Source of the DNA: Gammaproteobacteria bacterium
Lineage (GTDB): Bacteria; Pseudomonadota; Gammaproteobacteria; SZUA-152
Reading direction: 5' to 3'
Assembly: GCA_029882975.1 (NCBI GenBank)
Contig: JAOUJW010000001.1
Span: forward strand, 248,001 to 312,000
DNA: 64,000 bases
The number at the start of each line of letters is the position of its first letter. The stretch's first letter is position 1. This document shows, one piece after another, positions 28,962 through 39,197 of this stretch. The translations under genes were made by a program, and so were the position numbers. The notes beneath the pieces were generated by a model. That model ran no database searches. It saw only the letters and a list, made by a program, of their open reading frames with translations, and was not told the DNA's origin.

Positions 28962-29978
28962 TTAGCGGTCAATACGGTCAAGCGCGGACAGTACTCGTTC
29001 GACGCTAATGTTATTCAAACAGTTAGTGTGCCCCAAAGGACAGCGGCGTTTAAAACAGGGACTGCACTCCAGTCCCTCATACAAAACCGTCGCTTTGTCG
29101 CTTAAGGGTGGCGTATAGTCCGGTGTAGAGGAACCGTATATCGCGATCACATGTTGGCCCACGGCAGCGGCAATGTGCATCAAACCCGAATCGTTGCAGA
29201 CAACGGCCTGCGGTAAGGACAACAAATCCACTGCATCGGCCAATTGGGTGCTGCCACACAAATTGCGCACCTGTGAATTGCCCTGGGCAATATCATCGCC
29301 ACCGGACCTATCCTTTTCCGACCCGAATATCCACACATAGCAATCTTTTTGGGTCAACTGTCGGGCCAGTTGAGCATAATACGGCCAACACTTGGCCGGG
29401 CCGTATTCGGCACCCGGCATTAAACCCACCACGGGCTTGTCGGTTTGCAAATCCAGTTCGCGCAGCAAACGCTCTGCATTATTTCGATCAATGTTCAAAG
29501 TCGGTGGCAGTATGGATGGCGGCAATGGTGCATCCGGCGCTTCGCCTAAAGCGGTAAAACGTTGTACAGTTTGGGTCAAAACAGATTTATCCAAAGGACG
29601 AATATCGTTGATCACTCCATAGCGCAGCTCACCACGATACCCCACTCGGTGTTTTATTTTCGCGAAAAAAGGCACCAAAGCCGCCTTATAAGAACGAGGC
29701 AAAACCACGGCCAAGTCGTAGTTGACACTGCGCAAGGATTTACCCAATTGGTAGCGTCGCCCTATGGCCAAACGGCCATGCCCCAAGGGCTGTTCGACGC
29801 ATTGGTGTACCTCGGGCATGCGCTGCAAGATAGGAGCAGACCAGGCCGGTGCCAGCACATCGATTAAGGCTGAGGGATAACGCTGACGCAGGCGTTTAAA
29901 CAGGCTTTGGGCCATGACCATATCCCCGATCCAAGCGGGCCCGACCACCAGTATTTTTACAACAGGGTTTGTGCTCAT
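28962..29978 (-). CDS. waaF: ADP-heptose:LPS heptosyltransferase II
   Basis: GT9 heptosyltransferase of 338 residues, adding the second heptose of the inner core in the cytoplasm. Diagnostic WaaF strings: LVVGPAWIGDMVMAQSLFKRL at the N-terminus, LMPGAEYGPAKCWP (about 188-201), VCNDSGLMHIAAAVGQHVIAIYGSS and the Cys-containing C-terminal segment LECSPCFKRRCPLGHTNCLN. It lies 32 bp after the aldo/keto reductase and 25 bp before the WaaE-like gene. Confidence 0.96.
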   Translation of the reverse strand: MSTNPVVKILVVGPAWIGDMVMAQSLFKRLRQRYPSALIDVLAPAWSAPILQRMPEVHQCVEQPLGHGRLAIGRRYQLGKSLRSVNYDLAVVLPRSYKAALVPFFAKIKHRVGYRGELRYGVINDIRPLDKSVLTQTVQRFTALGEAPDAPLPPSILPPTLNIDRNNAERLLRELDLQTDKPVVGLMPGAEYGPAKCWPYYAQLARQLTQKDCYVWIFGSEKDRSGGDDIAQGNSQVRNLCGSTQLADAVDLLSLPQAVVCNDSGLMHIAAAVGQHVIAIYGSSTPDYTPPLSDKATVLYEGLECSPCFKRRCPLGHTNCLNNISVERVLSALDRIDR

Positions 29979-30010
29979 CTGCCTTGCTGACTTCTATTAA
30001 CGACTGCGAA

Positions 30011-30796
30011 TCAGGCCGGAGCTACCTGATTACATATTTCCACATTGTGGCGCAAATGATCCGGATTGATGGTACCGACAATCATGCTGTTCACCCCCGC
30101 CTGGTTCAGCACAAACTCAAAAGATTCTTCCACGCCGGCACCGCCCACGGATGCGTCGGCATGGCCGCTTTGCAAACCTTTCTTAACCACCACTCCTTTA
30201 TTCAGGCGCTGCGCTTCTTCCAATACGGGCAGATCCTGATGTTCGCTTAAATTGCAGGTAGCCATCACCACATCACAGTGCTGTACCACCCACAAACCGC
30301 CCTCAAGAGTTTTGGTGGACATACCGAATGCACGGACGTGCCCCTGATCCTTGAGTTTGTTCAAGGCTTCCAAGGCACCGGCATTGTGAATAATATCCAT
30401 ATCGTTACCGTCGGAGTGCACCAAAACCACGTCCACAAAATCTCGTCGTAATCGTTTCAGACTGCGATGCACACTGTCACGGGTTGTTTTGCTTGAAAAG
30501 TCAAATAACGACTGGCCGTTCTCAAAGGCTTCACCCACCTTTGTCACAATAACCCAGTCATTGCGATTGGGCAGCAACTGTCCTAAACGCTCTTCACTGT
30601 TGCCATAAGCAGGCGCGGTATCGATGAGATTTATGCCCAGCTCTTTCGCCTGTTCCAATAAAGCAGTTACGGCCGCGTCATCCGGAATGGTAAATCCATG
30701 AGGATATTTCACCTGTTGATCCCGACCCAGCTTTACTGTGCCCAAACCCAGCACGCTCACTGCAAAACCGGCGCTACCCAATTGTCTTTTTTGCAT
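30011..30796 (-). CDS. Aldo/keto reductase
   Basis: A 261-residue NAD(P)H-dependent reductase of the aldo/keto reductase superfamily. The catalytic tetrad region is visible: D in LIDTAPAYGNSEERLG (Asp and Tyr, about residues 58-73), K in VTKVGEAF and H in VLVHSDGND. A late cofactor-binding stretch reads MIVGTINPDHLRHNV. Related to the YajO/YdbC-like small AKRs; substrate unknown. It sits between a FAD oxidoreductase and waaF in the LPS operon (gaps 24 and 32 bp), so a sugar or carbonyl intermediate of core assembly is possible but unproven. Confidence 0.87.
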   Translation of the reverse strand: MQKRQLGSAGFAVSVLGLGTVKLGRDQQVKYPHGFTIPDDAAVTALLEQAKELGINLIDTAPAYGNSEERLGQLLPNRNDWVIVTKVGEAFENGQSLFDFSSKTTRDSVHRSLKRLRRDFVDVVLVHSDGNDMDIIHNAGALEALNKLKDQGHVRAFGMSTKTLEGGLWVVQHCDVVMATCNLSEHQDLPVLEEAQRLNKGVVVKKGLQSGHADASVGGAGVEESFEFVLNQAGVNSMIVGTINPDHLRHNVEICNQVAPA

Positions 30797-30820
30797 CGGA
30801 CTTCCTCTTGTATCCGCACA

Positions 30821-32020
30821 TCAATCCCAACGGTTCGATTCCTGCCAGGGCAATTTTGCCATTTGCGGATGCTGCCATTGCGGTAATGGCACCAGACCCG
30901 ATGGCCTTATATTTAATTGGCGTAATAATTCCATCACCTCAGCAGCCAGCACCGGAGCCAAAGCCAGCTTAGTGGGCCAGGCGGTAATGACGGTGTTCTC
31001 TTGTTGCGCGAAAACCGTATCCGGTCTTTTTCCATCACTGGTTTCAGGTTCCGCGCGATCTATGCTCAAACACGCCCATTGCACTGAAGAAAAATCCAAC
31101 CAGGAAAACACTTGCTGTAATTCTTTCTTAGCGTCAGCGATTAATTGTTCATCACTCATTGCGGGGCCGTTCTCCGCCAACTGCCCCCCCACATACCAGA
31201 CGGTATTACCGTGAACATCGAAATGGGAGGTAATGGTGATACGAGGATTAACGCTGGCCCCCAGGCAATGAGCGTAAAGCACTGGAAGATCGCCGCGCAA
31301 CATCACCATTTTCAAAGGCCGTAATTGCATCCGTGGTGATTGACGACCTAATGCCTGCAACAATGCGGCATTACCCTTGCCGGCGGCTAAAATAACTTGG
31401 TTCGCGGATATGCAGAATTGCTGCCCGCCATTGCTGAAGCAAAAATTCCCGGCGACAGCTGTATCAAACGTTGGCACCCCTTCCAGTTTGGCTATAGACT
31501 GAGTATGCGGTTCAGCCAGAGTTTGTACAATAGACATGGCATCCAATACGGGTTCGTTCAACTGATACACCTGGCCTTTGAAAGCGGCAGCCTGAAACAC
31601 CGGTGGACGTTGCTCGTGTTTAACTTCTTGCGTACGGCTGTGCATGGCACGACTGGCAAAAAAACCGCTTAAGCGGGACCCAATACCGCTGGTGGACCAC
31701 ATGTATTGATGTGATGAAAGAATTTTGACTTTGCTAAGATCCAGCTCGCCTTTGCCGGATATACAATCCAACCACAATTTGGGCATGCGGCTGACTTTAT
31801 CGGCGGCTGAACTCAACTTACCGGTTAAGGCGTATTTGGTACCGCCGTGAATAATACCTTGAGCGCAGCGGGTTTGCCCTGCTCCAAGTTGTTCACTTTC
31901 CAGTAATATGGCATTGAATCCTGCTTTTCGCGCCAAAGCCAGCAACCACAACCCGGCAATACCTCCACCAAAGATTGCCAGATCGACTTTTACACTTGTT
32001 TCCGGCTTACCTGTATTCAT
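30821..32020 (-). CDS. FAD-dependent oxidoreductase (DAO/glycerol-3-phosphate dehydrogenase-like)
   Basis: A 399-residue flavoprotein of the DAO family. The N-terminal dinucleotide-binding loop FGGGIAGLWLLA (about residues 17-28) and ESEQLGAGQTRCAQGIIHGG (about 42-61) match glycerol-3-phosphate dehydrogenase and related amine oxidases; AWPTKLALAPVLAAEVM near the C-terminus is the second FAD region. No membrane segment. The ATG at 32020 begins 4 bp after the hldE stop; the open frame extends upstream but would overlap hldE. Substrate unknown; tight coupling with hldE suggests a role linked to heptose or core sugar metabolism, though chance clustering is possible. Confidence 0.82.
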   Translation of the reverse strand: MNTGKPETSVKVDLAIFGGGIAGLWLLALARKAGFNAILLESEQLGAGQTRCAQGIIHGGTKYALTGKLSSAADKVSRMPKLWLDCISGKGELDLSKVKILSSHQYMWSTSGIGSRLSGFFASRAMHSRTQEVKHEQRPPVFQAAAFKGQVYQLNEPVLDAMSIVQTLAEPHTQSIAKLEGVPTFDTAVAGNFCFSNGGQQFCISANQVILAAGKGNAALLQALGRQSPRMQLRPLKMVMLRGDLPVLYAHCLGASVNPRITITSHFDVHGNTVWYVGGQLAENGPAMSDEQLIADAKKELQQVFSWLDFSSVQWACLSIDRAEPETSDGKRPDTVFAQQENTVITAWPTKLALAPVLAAEVMELLRQLNIRPSGLVPLPQWQHPQMAKLPWQESNRWD

Positions 32021-32024
32021 GGTT

Positions 32025-33512
32025 TCAGTTTTCGTCGGGCTTATTTTTGTTTGCAGCACCGGATTTGTTTGAAGTTTTGGCCGCAGAATCGGAACGTCGG
32101 ATTTCGCTGATCAAGCCGGTGGTGGATACTTTGTCCACATACGTCATTACTTCTACTCGCCCCCCGGCCCGGCGGACACAATCACCCCCCGGAATATTAT
32201 TCGGGTCGTTATCTCCACCCTTCACCAGCAGATCGGGAAGCACACGACAAATAACACGAGTAGGGGTATCCTCATAAAAGGGCACTACCCAGTCCACGCA
32301 TTGCAGAGCACCCAACAAACGCATGCGGCGCTCCATGGTATTAACCGGACGTTCTTCACCTTTTAATCGTTTCACCGACGCATCGTCATTCACCGCCACA
32401 ATCAACCGATCACCCAACTGCCGCGCCTGCTCCAGATACGTCACATGACCGGCATGGAGAATATCGAAACAACCATTGGTCATGACAATGGTTTCACCGT
32501 GAGCTCGTGCTTCTTCCACCAACTCCACCAGCAGTTCTTCGGTGACAACACCTCTTTGGATTTCATCCTGCTCACGCAACGCATGACGTAACTCCGGCAC
32601 ACTGACTGTTGCCGTTCCCAATTTACCCACAACGACACCCGCTGCCAGATTGGCCAGTGCCATAGCTTCTTCCATTTCACGCTCAGCGGCTAACGAGGCC
32701 GCCAATACCGAAATGACGGTATCCCCCGCACCGGTAACATCAAACACTTCCCGTGCTTGGGTGGGAATATGCACAGCGGGCTGATCTCGGCGAATCAGAC
32801 TCATTCCTTTTTCACTGCGGGTCACCAGCAAGGCTTCCAGATCCAACTGGTGCAATAGAGCCTGACCTTTTTGTTCCAATTCCACATCATTGGCACACAC
32901 GCCGACTATGGTTTCAAATTCCGACAAATTTGGGGTTAACACGGAGGCCCCTCGATACTTGCTGAAGTCTTTGCCTTTGGGGTCAATGATTACAGTTTTA
33001 CCTGCAGCGCGAGCTTCTTTTATTAGTTCTTGCACGCCCACCAAGCTGCCCTTGCCGTAATCGGACAATACCACCACCTTGAATTGGGGCAACATGGCAC
33101 GAAACCGCTGCAACAAAACCTGCGAATCAAAGCCGCAAAAACCGTCTTCAAAATCCAGCCGAATTAATTGTTGGTGACGTGAAACGATGCGTAATTTAGT
33201 CACCGTGGCATAACCTGCCAAACGTTCCAACTCACAATGGACACCGGACGCGGTCAACTTGGTTTGCAGGGACGTAGCCGCATCATCATCACCGGTTAGG
33301 CCGATCACACTCGCTTGCGCCCCCAGGCGGCAAATATTCAAAGCCACGTTACCGGCACCACCGGGACGCTCTTCGATTTCGCCCACATGCACGACAGGCA
33401 CCGGCGCTTCAGGCGAGATGCGTGAGGTGTTACCGTGCCAATAGCGATCCAACATTAAGTCGCCCACCACCAACACCTTGGCAGTGGTAAATTCAGGAAT
33501 GTTAGGTTTCAT
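32025..33512 (-). CDS. hldE: Bifunctional heptose 7-phosphate kinase / heptose 1-phosphate adenylyltransferase
   Basis: A 495-residue fusion for two steps of ADP-heptose synthesis. The N-terminal PfkB-type kinase half (about residues 10-320) has [25 protein letters not shown] and the anion-hole motif [11 protein letters not shown]. The C-terminal nucleotidyltransferase half (about 345-475) begins [18 protein letters not shown] (HxGH motif) and has [12 protein letters not shown] short low-complexity tail rich in Ser, Lys and Asn follows, longer than in E. coli. It works between gmhA and waaF. Confidence 0.97.
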   Translation of the reverse strand: MKPNIPEFTTAKVLVVGDLMLDRYWHGNTSRISPEAPVPVVHVGEIEERPGGAGNVALNICRLGAQASVIGLTGDDDAATSLQTKLTASGVHCELERLAGYATVTKLRIVSRHQQLIRLDFEDGFCGFDSQVLLQRFRAMLPQFKVVVLSDYGKGSLVGVQELIKEARAAGKTVIIDPKGKDFSKYRGASVLTPNLSEFETIVGVCANDVELEQKGQALLHQLDLEALLVTRSEKGMSLIRRDQPAVHIPTQAREVFDVTGAGDTVISVLAASLAAEREMEEAMALANLAAGVVVGKLGTATVSVPELRHALREQDEIQRGVVTEELLVELVEEARAHGETIVMTNGCFDILHAGHVTYLEQARQLGDRLIVAVNDDASVKRLKGEERPVNTMERRMRLLGALQCVDWVVPFYEDTPTRVICRVLPDLLVKGGDNDPNNIPGGDCVRRAGGRVEVMTYVDKVSTTGLISEIRRSDSAAKTSNKSGAANKNKPDEN

Positions 33513-33569
33513 GGGGTTAAACCTTTTTGACTAATCAAATCCGGGTAATCATAACACAGGAATCCTAAG

Positions 33570-34850
33570 CTAGGATTGGGCCGCTTCGCCCCTGCCATCT
33601 TCAGAGCAATTCTCACCCGCATACAAGCTGCTCATAAACACTAATAAGGTCACTGCATAGATATTCATAAACGGGTTGCGAGCCAGCCAGCCTTCACTCA
33701 AACCAAACACGGCAAAAGCGACCACCACCGTGAGGCCACCAAAGGCTGCCAGCCGGGCATCTCCATCCTGAGCTTGACGCCAACCGCGATAAAACACCCA
33801 AAATGGCAACCCGATGATGCTGAGCAAGAGAATCAATAAACCGATCAATCCCGATGTTGCCAGGGCATGGAAATAAATACTGTGGGCATGCCCATAACCG
33901 TAAGCTGGAATGGCTTTACCCTGATCCATCAACTCCAAACGATCCCGCTTAAAATCGCCGAGCCCCGCCCCCAGGATGGGATTCTGTTTAAATAAAGTCA
34001 GGCTATCCCGCCACATATTCAGACGTGCGCCTAGTGAGGTCTCTACCGACGGATCTTTTTGATACACCTTCAAATCGTTAATTCCTGCCTCTATTCCTCG
34101 CGAAACCGATGCCTGCGTCCAAATCGCCAATGCCGTAACAGCGACCAGAACCAGGCCCAACACGGTAACCAGAGTTTTGGCCGTGATCTTGGAACGATAC
34201 AACCAGATCCACAACACTATCAGTACCGGAAGCAGCAACCACGCACCTCGAGTTTGGGACAGCACCGACACATATAAACCGGCAACTGCCGCCAATACCC
34301 CCAGCAAGTACTGCCATTTTTCATGGGGCTGGAGCAACAATGCGGCGGTGACCAGTGCCGCCAACAGTACGGCTGTATCACCCAACACTATTTTGTGGTA
34401 CACGCCGTTTACCACCGGATGTCCCATCACCAAATGAAAAACCAAGGATTGTCCCAACAACAGGAAACAACCGGCCACGGCACCCAGTATAAAGGTGTTG
34501 ACCAGATTCAGACCGAAACGGCGCAACATCACATAGATAGGAATCAGCATCAACAGCCGGACAAACCGTTCCAGTTTGCGTCCGGCACTGGAAAAATCGT
34601 CCGTATTGATCAGGGTAATCAGCAACCAGATAAAAAATAAAACCAAACCCAGCAAAAAGCGTTGTTCCCATGGGTCCAATTGCGCCCAAATTTGGCGAGT
34701 ATTACTGAGCGATCCCAGGCTTAGAATAAATAACAGCGCATAAACAACACTGCCGCCGTTTTTAACACTGACGGCAAGCAGCGGAAACAAAAAAACCAGC
34801 AATAGGACTGTTCGGCGCAACCATTCCGGGGCAGCTGTTTCTGTTAACAC
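33570..34850 (-). CDS. waaL: O-antigen ligase family membrane protein
   Basis: A 426-residue inner-membrane protein with about ten to twelve helices. A large periplasmic loop between the last helices contains the family hallmarks: the arginine in LSQTRGAWL (about 210) and the histidine in YGYGHAHSIYFHALATSGLIGL (about 325-345). These are the catalytic positions described for WaaL, which joins O-antigen to lipid A-core; a Wzy polymerase cannot be fully excluded from sequence alone, but the core-gene context favours WaaL. The gene ends in a small hairpin over its stop codon (33561-33577). Confidence 0.85.
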   Translation of the reverse strand: MLTETAAPEWLRRTVLLLVFLFPLLAVSVKNGGSVVYALLFILSLGSLSNTRQIWAQLDPWEQRFLLGLVLFFIWLLITLINTDDFSSAGRKLERFVRLLMLIPIYVMLRRFGLNLVNTFILGAVAGCFLLLGQSLVFHLVMGHPVVNGVYHKIVLGDTAVLLAALVTAALLLQPHEKWQYLLGVLAAVAGLYVSVLSQTRGAWLLLPVLIVLWIWLYRSKITAKTLVTVLGLVLVAVTALAIWTQASVSRGIEAGINDLKVYQKDPSVETSLGARLNMWRDSLTLFKQNPILGAGLGDFKRDRLELMDQGKAIPAYGYGHAHSIYFHALATSGLIGLLILLLSIIGLPFWVFYRGWRQAQDGDARLAAFGGLTVVVAFAVFGLSEGWLARNPFMNIYAVTLLVFMSSLYAGENCSEDGRGEAAQS

Positions 34851-34890
34851 CAGCCTTAATTCTCCTTGGGAAACGCCGATTCCAGCTGCA

Positions 34891-35082
34891 TCACTTCAAC
34901 ACATAGTCTGCGCCACAATAAGGGCACTTGGCCTTACCGGTATCCTCCACCGGCAAATACACGCGTGGATGCGAATTCCATAAGCTCATGCCATCCATAG
35001 GGCAATGCAGAGGCAGATCCGCCCGGGTTACTTCATAGCGATTTTCGGCGTTTGCTTCGATGGTATTGCTGTTTTTATCCAT
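34891..35082 (-). CDS. CHCC-type zinc finger domain protein
   Basis: A 63-residue protein with the zf-CHCC signature: HCPMDG, a histidine in NSHPRVYLP, then CPYCGADY. The family corresponds to the NDUFS6-like domain of complex I and is found as a short stand-alone protein in many proteobacteria, where its role is unknown. I start it at ATG 35082 (ribosome site GGTGA); a TTG 12 codons upstream is an alternative. It sits between ilvE and waaL in the operon. Confidence 0.85.
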   Translation of the reverse strand: MDKNSNTIEANAENRYEVTRADLPLHCPMDGMSLWNSHPRVYLPVEDTGKAKCPYCGADYVLK

Positions 35083-35127
35083 ATTCGTCACCGTTGGCAA
35101 TTTAGCAAAGTTTTCCAAGTATTCTTT

Positions 35128-36060
35128 TTAGTCACGTACGTACGTTAACCAGGCTTCGTCTTGCGGCTTTAAGTTACGCCCGTGAACCAGGTCAAAATAT
35201 CGGGTTTGCAGTTTTTCCGTTACCGGCCCGCGCCCACCGGTGCCGATGGCACGATTATCCAGTTCACGTATAGGAGTCACTTCTGCGGCTGTACCGGTAA
35301 AAAAGGCTTCATCAGCTACATAGACCTCATCTCGGGTAATGCGCTTTTCCCGAACCTCATAACCCAACTCATTCGCCAATTTCAAAATAGTATCGCGAGT
35401 GATACCTTCCAGCGCAGAAGTTAATTCCGGTGTATAGATCACGCCGTCGCGGACAATAAAAATGTTTTCGCCGCTACCCTCTGCCACATAGCCATCCACA
35501 TCCAACAGCAAGGCTTCGTCGTAACCGCAACTTAAGGCTTCCTGTAAAGCCAGCATGGAGTTGATATAGTGGCCGTTGGCTTTGGCCTTACACATACTGA
35601 TGTTCACGTGATGCCGCGTGAATGAGGAAGTACGAATACGAATGCCCTTCTCCACAGCGTCTGCACCCAAATAGGTACCCCAGGACCACGCCGCAATGAT
35701 AGCGTGAACCTTTAAATTGTCGGCGCGTAATCCCATACCTTCCGAACCGTAAAAAAACATTGGCCGAATGTAGGCACTATCCAAATTATTCTCTCGTACA
35801 ACAGTTCTATGGGCTTCATTTAAGGTCTGCGCATCAAAAGGCGCTTGCATATTCATAATGTGCGCTGAACGCAGCAGGCGATTGGTGTGCTCCTGTAAGC
35901 GAAAAATTGCGGTGCCTTTTTCCGCATGATATGCCCGTACGCCTTCAAACACGCCCATTCCGTAATGCAGGGTGTGTGTTAACACATGGACTTTTGCCTC
36001 CCGCCAGGGGACCAACTCACCATCAAACCAGATGACGCCATCACGGTCATCCATCGACAT
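35128..36060 (-). CDS. ilvE: Branched-chain amino acid aminotransferase
   Basis: PLP-dependent class IV aminotransferase of 310 residues, last step of valine, leucine and isoleucine synthesis. Motifs: HTLHYGMGVFEGVRAY (about 28-43), the PLP lysine in MCKAKANGHYINSML (about 158-172), and the C-terminal FFTGTAAEVTPIRELD. Length and order are standard. It follows glnE by 30 bp and the gene order glnE-ilvE-waa is also seen in other gammaproteobacteria such as Pseudomonas. Confidence 0.96.
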   Translation of the reverse strand: MSMDDRDGVIWFDGELVPWREAKVHVLTHTLHYGMGVFEGVRAYHAEKGTAIFRLQEHTNRLLRSAHIMNMQAPFDAQTLNEAHRTVVRENNLDSAYIRPMFFYGSEGMGLRADNLKVHAIIAAWSWGTYLGADAVEKGIRIRTSSFTRHHVNISMCKAKANGHYINSMLALQEALSCGYDEALLLDVDGYVAEGSGENIFIVRDGVIYTPELTSALEGITRDTILKLANELGYEVREKRITRDEVYVADEAFFTGTAAEVTPIRELDNRAIGTGGRGPVTEKLQTRYFDLVHGRNLKPQDEAWLTYVRD

Positions 36061-36090
36061 ACTACTCTCTCCTCCAACAATCTATGTTGT

Positions 36091-38970
36091 TTACTGCGCC
36101 CCCATAACGGTGCGCCAGATCTCATGAATTTTTTGCCCTGCGGCCAGTATTTCCGGGTCTGAGGATAGCACCGGCACCTCCCTCAGGGTACAGCGGTGTA
36201 TATTGGACCGAAATAATTTATAGGTTTCAGCCAATAATCGGCCGGTTTCCTCATTTATAATCCCTGCGCGTTCCATGGCCAATAACACACGGATATTGTC
36301 TGAAAAACGCATCAAATCGGGATGCTCGCTCGCATGAGCTAAAACTGCGTATTGGACCATAAATTCAATGTCGGCGATACCACCTAAACCCTGTTTCAGA
36401 TCAAATTCCCCATTCTTGGATACATCCAGCTCTTTGCGCATGCGCTCACGCATATCTCGTACTTCGGCTTTAACCTGGTCGTCATTACGGATTTTACCCA
36501 AGACCTGACGCCGAGACTCCTCAAACTGCTGCACCACCTGTGCATCGCCTGCCACTGTCCGGGCACGGACTAAGGCCTGATGCTCCCAAGTCCACGCTTT
36601 ATTGAGCTGATAGTCTTTAAAACTGTCCACATGGGTAACCAACAAACCAGAGGCTCCACTGGGACGCAGACGCATATCCACATCATACAGTATGCCGGCG
36701 GACGTCATGGAAGTAAGCAAATGGATCATACGTTGCCCCAAGCGGGAATAGAACACCGCATTGGCCAAGGGCTTGGCGCCATCCGTTTCACCGTTCTGAC
36801 TACCCTGATATAAAAAAACCAGATCCAGATCCGAACCATAGCCCAACTCGATACCGCCTAATTTGCCATAGGCTACCACTGCAAAACCGCAATCCGGCGC
36901 ATTCGCGCCCGTGTTCTCCGGCTTGCCATGACGCTGCAACATATAGTTCCAAGCCAGATCCAAAGCCCTGGCTAAAACCAATTCGGCAATATCGGTCAAA
37001 TGATCACTTACAATCATTAAAGGGACCGCGCCGGATATATCCGCCGCCGCAACCCGCAACACATTTGCTTGTTTAAAATGGCGCAACCCATCCATTTGCC
37101 GTTCCAGATCATCCCGATCTATACCTTGCATGCGCTGATCCAGATCCTGGCGTAACTGATGTCGGTTTGGAGGACGATACAGGGTTCGCGGATCCAGCAG
37201 CTCATCCAACAGAATAGGTTGCTGTGTTAACTGCTTATTGATCCATGGACTTACGGCGCATAGTTTTACCAATTGGGACAAAGCCATGGGGTTTTCCACC
37301 AACAAGGCCAGATAGCTGGTGCGGCGAGACACCGTCTCCACTAATTGCAGCAAGCGCTTTAGCACAACACCGGGTTGCTCCACCACGGCCACCGCACCCA
37401 ACAACAAGGGGATCAGTTGGTCCATTCGCCGGCGACCGGATTCGGGTAAGGAACCATAACGCGAAGATTGACGCACCGCCTTTAAGTCGCTCAAAGTTTG
37501 CTGCGAAGGATCGTATCCCGCCTCATTCAAAACCCCACAGGCATGAGCATCATCCAAGAGCCCCAGCCAAACGTCACTAAATCCGTGGTCCTCCGTTTTG
37601 GCATGCTCCACTTGGGGCGCCTCAAACACCTGTTCGAAGTGGGAATGGACTTTGCGACGATGAGCGTTCAATACCTGCTCAAACTCATGCCAATGAGTAA
37701 ATCCCATACTATACGCCAAGACCGTTCTCCCCGGCTCTGCGCGGGGTAACAAATGCGTTTGCTGGTCAGCAAATTCTTGGATATGGTGCTCGGCAGTACG
37801 TAGAAAATGATAAGCACGAATCAACTCATTGACCACGAACTCAGGCAACAAAGCCTTTTGCGCCAACAAGGACAACACTTTAAGCAATTGCTTTTCTTGC
37901 AGGTCCACATCCCGTCCACCGCGTATAAGCTGAAAGGCCTGAGCAATGAATTCAATTTCGCGAATGCCGCCGGGACCCAACTTTACATTATCCGACATGC
38001 CCTTGCGTGCCATTTCGGCGCTAATGCGGTGCTTCATATCACGCAGGGAATCATAGGCACTAAAATCTAAATAGCGCCGATAGACGAAAGGTCGCAAGCG
38101 CTCAAGAATGGGTTGTGCCGCAGCACCGATAGCCCCCGCCTTCACCATGGCATAGCGCTCCCATTCACGTCCATGTATTTGATAATAATGCTCCATCGCA
38201 TCAAAGCTAAGCGCCAAAGCACCACTATCCCCGAAGGGCCGTAAGCGCATGTCTACGCGAAAAGCAAAACCATCGCCGGTGGCTTGATCCAAAGCCGCAA
38301 TCAGTTTGCGCCCCAAACGGGTAAAAAAGTCCTGGTGACTGATACTGCGCCTCCCACCTTGGGTTTCACCGTCCTCGGCGTAGGCAAAGATCAAATCAAT
38401 GTCTGAAGAAAAATTAAGCTCCCCCGCTCCCAACTTACCCATCGCGATAATAGCCAGTTGCACCGGCTCACCCTGCTCGTCAGAGGGCTGCCCCAAGTCA
38501 TTCACAAGCTCTGCGGTCAAACAGTGTAGAGTCCGCTCCAACAAAACTGCTGCAAGCCGCGACATATCCGCCATGGTTTCCTCTAACCCCGCCCAGCCTG
38601 CGATATCCCGCCAGGCGATGCGCAACATTTCGCGGCGCCGCAATTGACGCACAAAGGTATTTAATTCATCGGGCGCAACAGAAGTTGTTTTCGGCCACAG
38701 AGAATGACCAGCGATATCATACGTACGGAACAGGTCGCCGGATTCCACAAGATCCCGAAATACATGAGGGTGACGCACACAATTGTTGGCCACAAAATCG
38801 CTACACGCCCACACCTTAGCCAGGGTGTCGCAAATACGTGGGTCTTGCGGAAAATACCCTGAATATTTATCCAAAAATACCGTAACCCGCTCCAGCAGGA
38901 CTTGGGGGAGTGAATCCAGGGACGCTTGTAAGAGGCTGCGCCAGTTTGAGCTTTCTTGCATAAGCCACAT
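36091..38970 (-). CDS. glnE: Bifunctional glutamine synthetase adenylyltransferase/adenylyl-removing enzyme
   Basis: A 959-residue enzyme that adenylylates and deadenylylates glutamine synthetase in response to PII. Two nucleotidyltransferase domains are visible: the N-terminal (deadenylylase) with NFSSDIDLIFAY (about 195) and the C-terminal (adenylylase) with GYGSDLDLVFLY (about 695). Each is followed by a RLRPFG/RLRPSG-type motif and a GGIREIEF/GGIADIEF segment. Start is ATG 38970 or, three codons in, ATG 38961. First gene of the nine-gene minus-strand run. Confidence 0.96.
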   Translation of the reverse strand: MWLMQESSNWRSLLQASLDSLPQVLLERVTVFLDKYSGYFPQDPRICDTLAKVWACSDFVANNCVRHPHVFRDLVESGDLFRTYDIAGHSLWPKTTSVAPDELNTFVRQLRRREMLRIAWRDIAGWAGLEETMADMSRLAAVLLERTLHCLTAELVNDLGQPSDEQGEPVQLAIIAMGKLGAGELNFSSDIDLIFAYAEDGETQGGRRSISHQDFFTRLGRKLIAALDQATGDGFAFRVDMRLRPFGDSGALALSFDAMEHYYQIHGREWERYAMVKAGAIGAAAQPILERLRPFVYRRYLDFSAYDSLRDMKHRISAEMARKGMSDNVKLGPGGIREIEFIAQAFQLIRGGRDVDLQEKQLLKVLSLLAQKALLPEFVVNELIRAYHFLRTAEHHIQEFADQQTHLLPRAEPGRTVLAYSMGFTHWHEFEQVLNAHRRKVHSHFEQVFEAPQVEHAKTEDHGFSDVWLGLLDDAHACGVLNEAGYDPSQQTLSDLKAVRQSSRYGSLPESGRRRMDQLIPLLLGAVAVVEQPGVVLKRLLQLVETVSRRTSYLALLVENPMALSQLVKLCAVSPWINKQLTQQPILLDELLDPRTLYRPPNRHQLRQDLDQRMQGIDRDDLERQMDGLRHFKQANVLRVAAADISGAVPLMIVSDHLTDIAELVLARALDLAWNYMLQRHGKPENTGANAPDCGFAVVAYGKLGGIELGYGSDLDLVFLYQGSQNGETDGAKPLANAVFYSRLGQRMIHLLTSMTSAGILYDVDMRLRPSGASGLLVTHVDSFKDYQLNKAWTWEHQALVRARTVAGDAQVVQQFEESRRQVLGKIRNDDQVKAEVRDMRERMRKELDVSKNGEFDLKQGLGGIADIEFMVQYAVLAHASEHPDLMRFSDNIRVLLAMERAGIINEETGRLLAETYKLFRSNIHRCTLREVPVLSSDPEILAAGQKIHEIWRTVMGAQ

Positions 38971-39197
38971 TATTACAGGATGAGGCTCCTATGCATAGCC
39001 AAGGTTTCAATCACTCTTAACAGAACGCCACATAGCTTTTACTTTTTTCCAACAACCCTCTATTAAGTCAGGTCCATGACTTGCATTGGATCTCATATTC
39101 ATTGAAGTAGCCTAAAGAAACCCGCCCCGGAACCGATCTATAAGCTGAAATACTACGTTTTGTTGCAACAATTCAAAGCCTTACGGAGACAGCCTCG

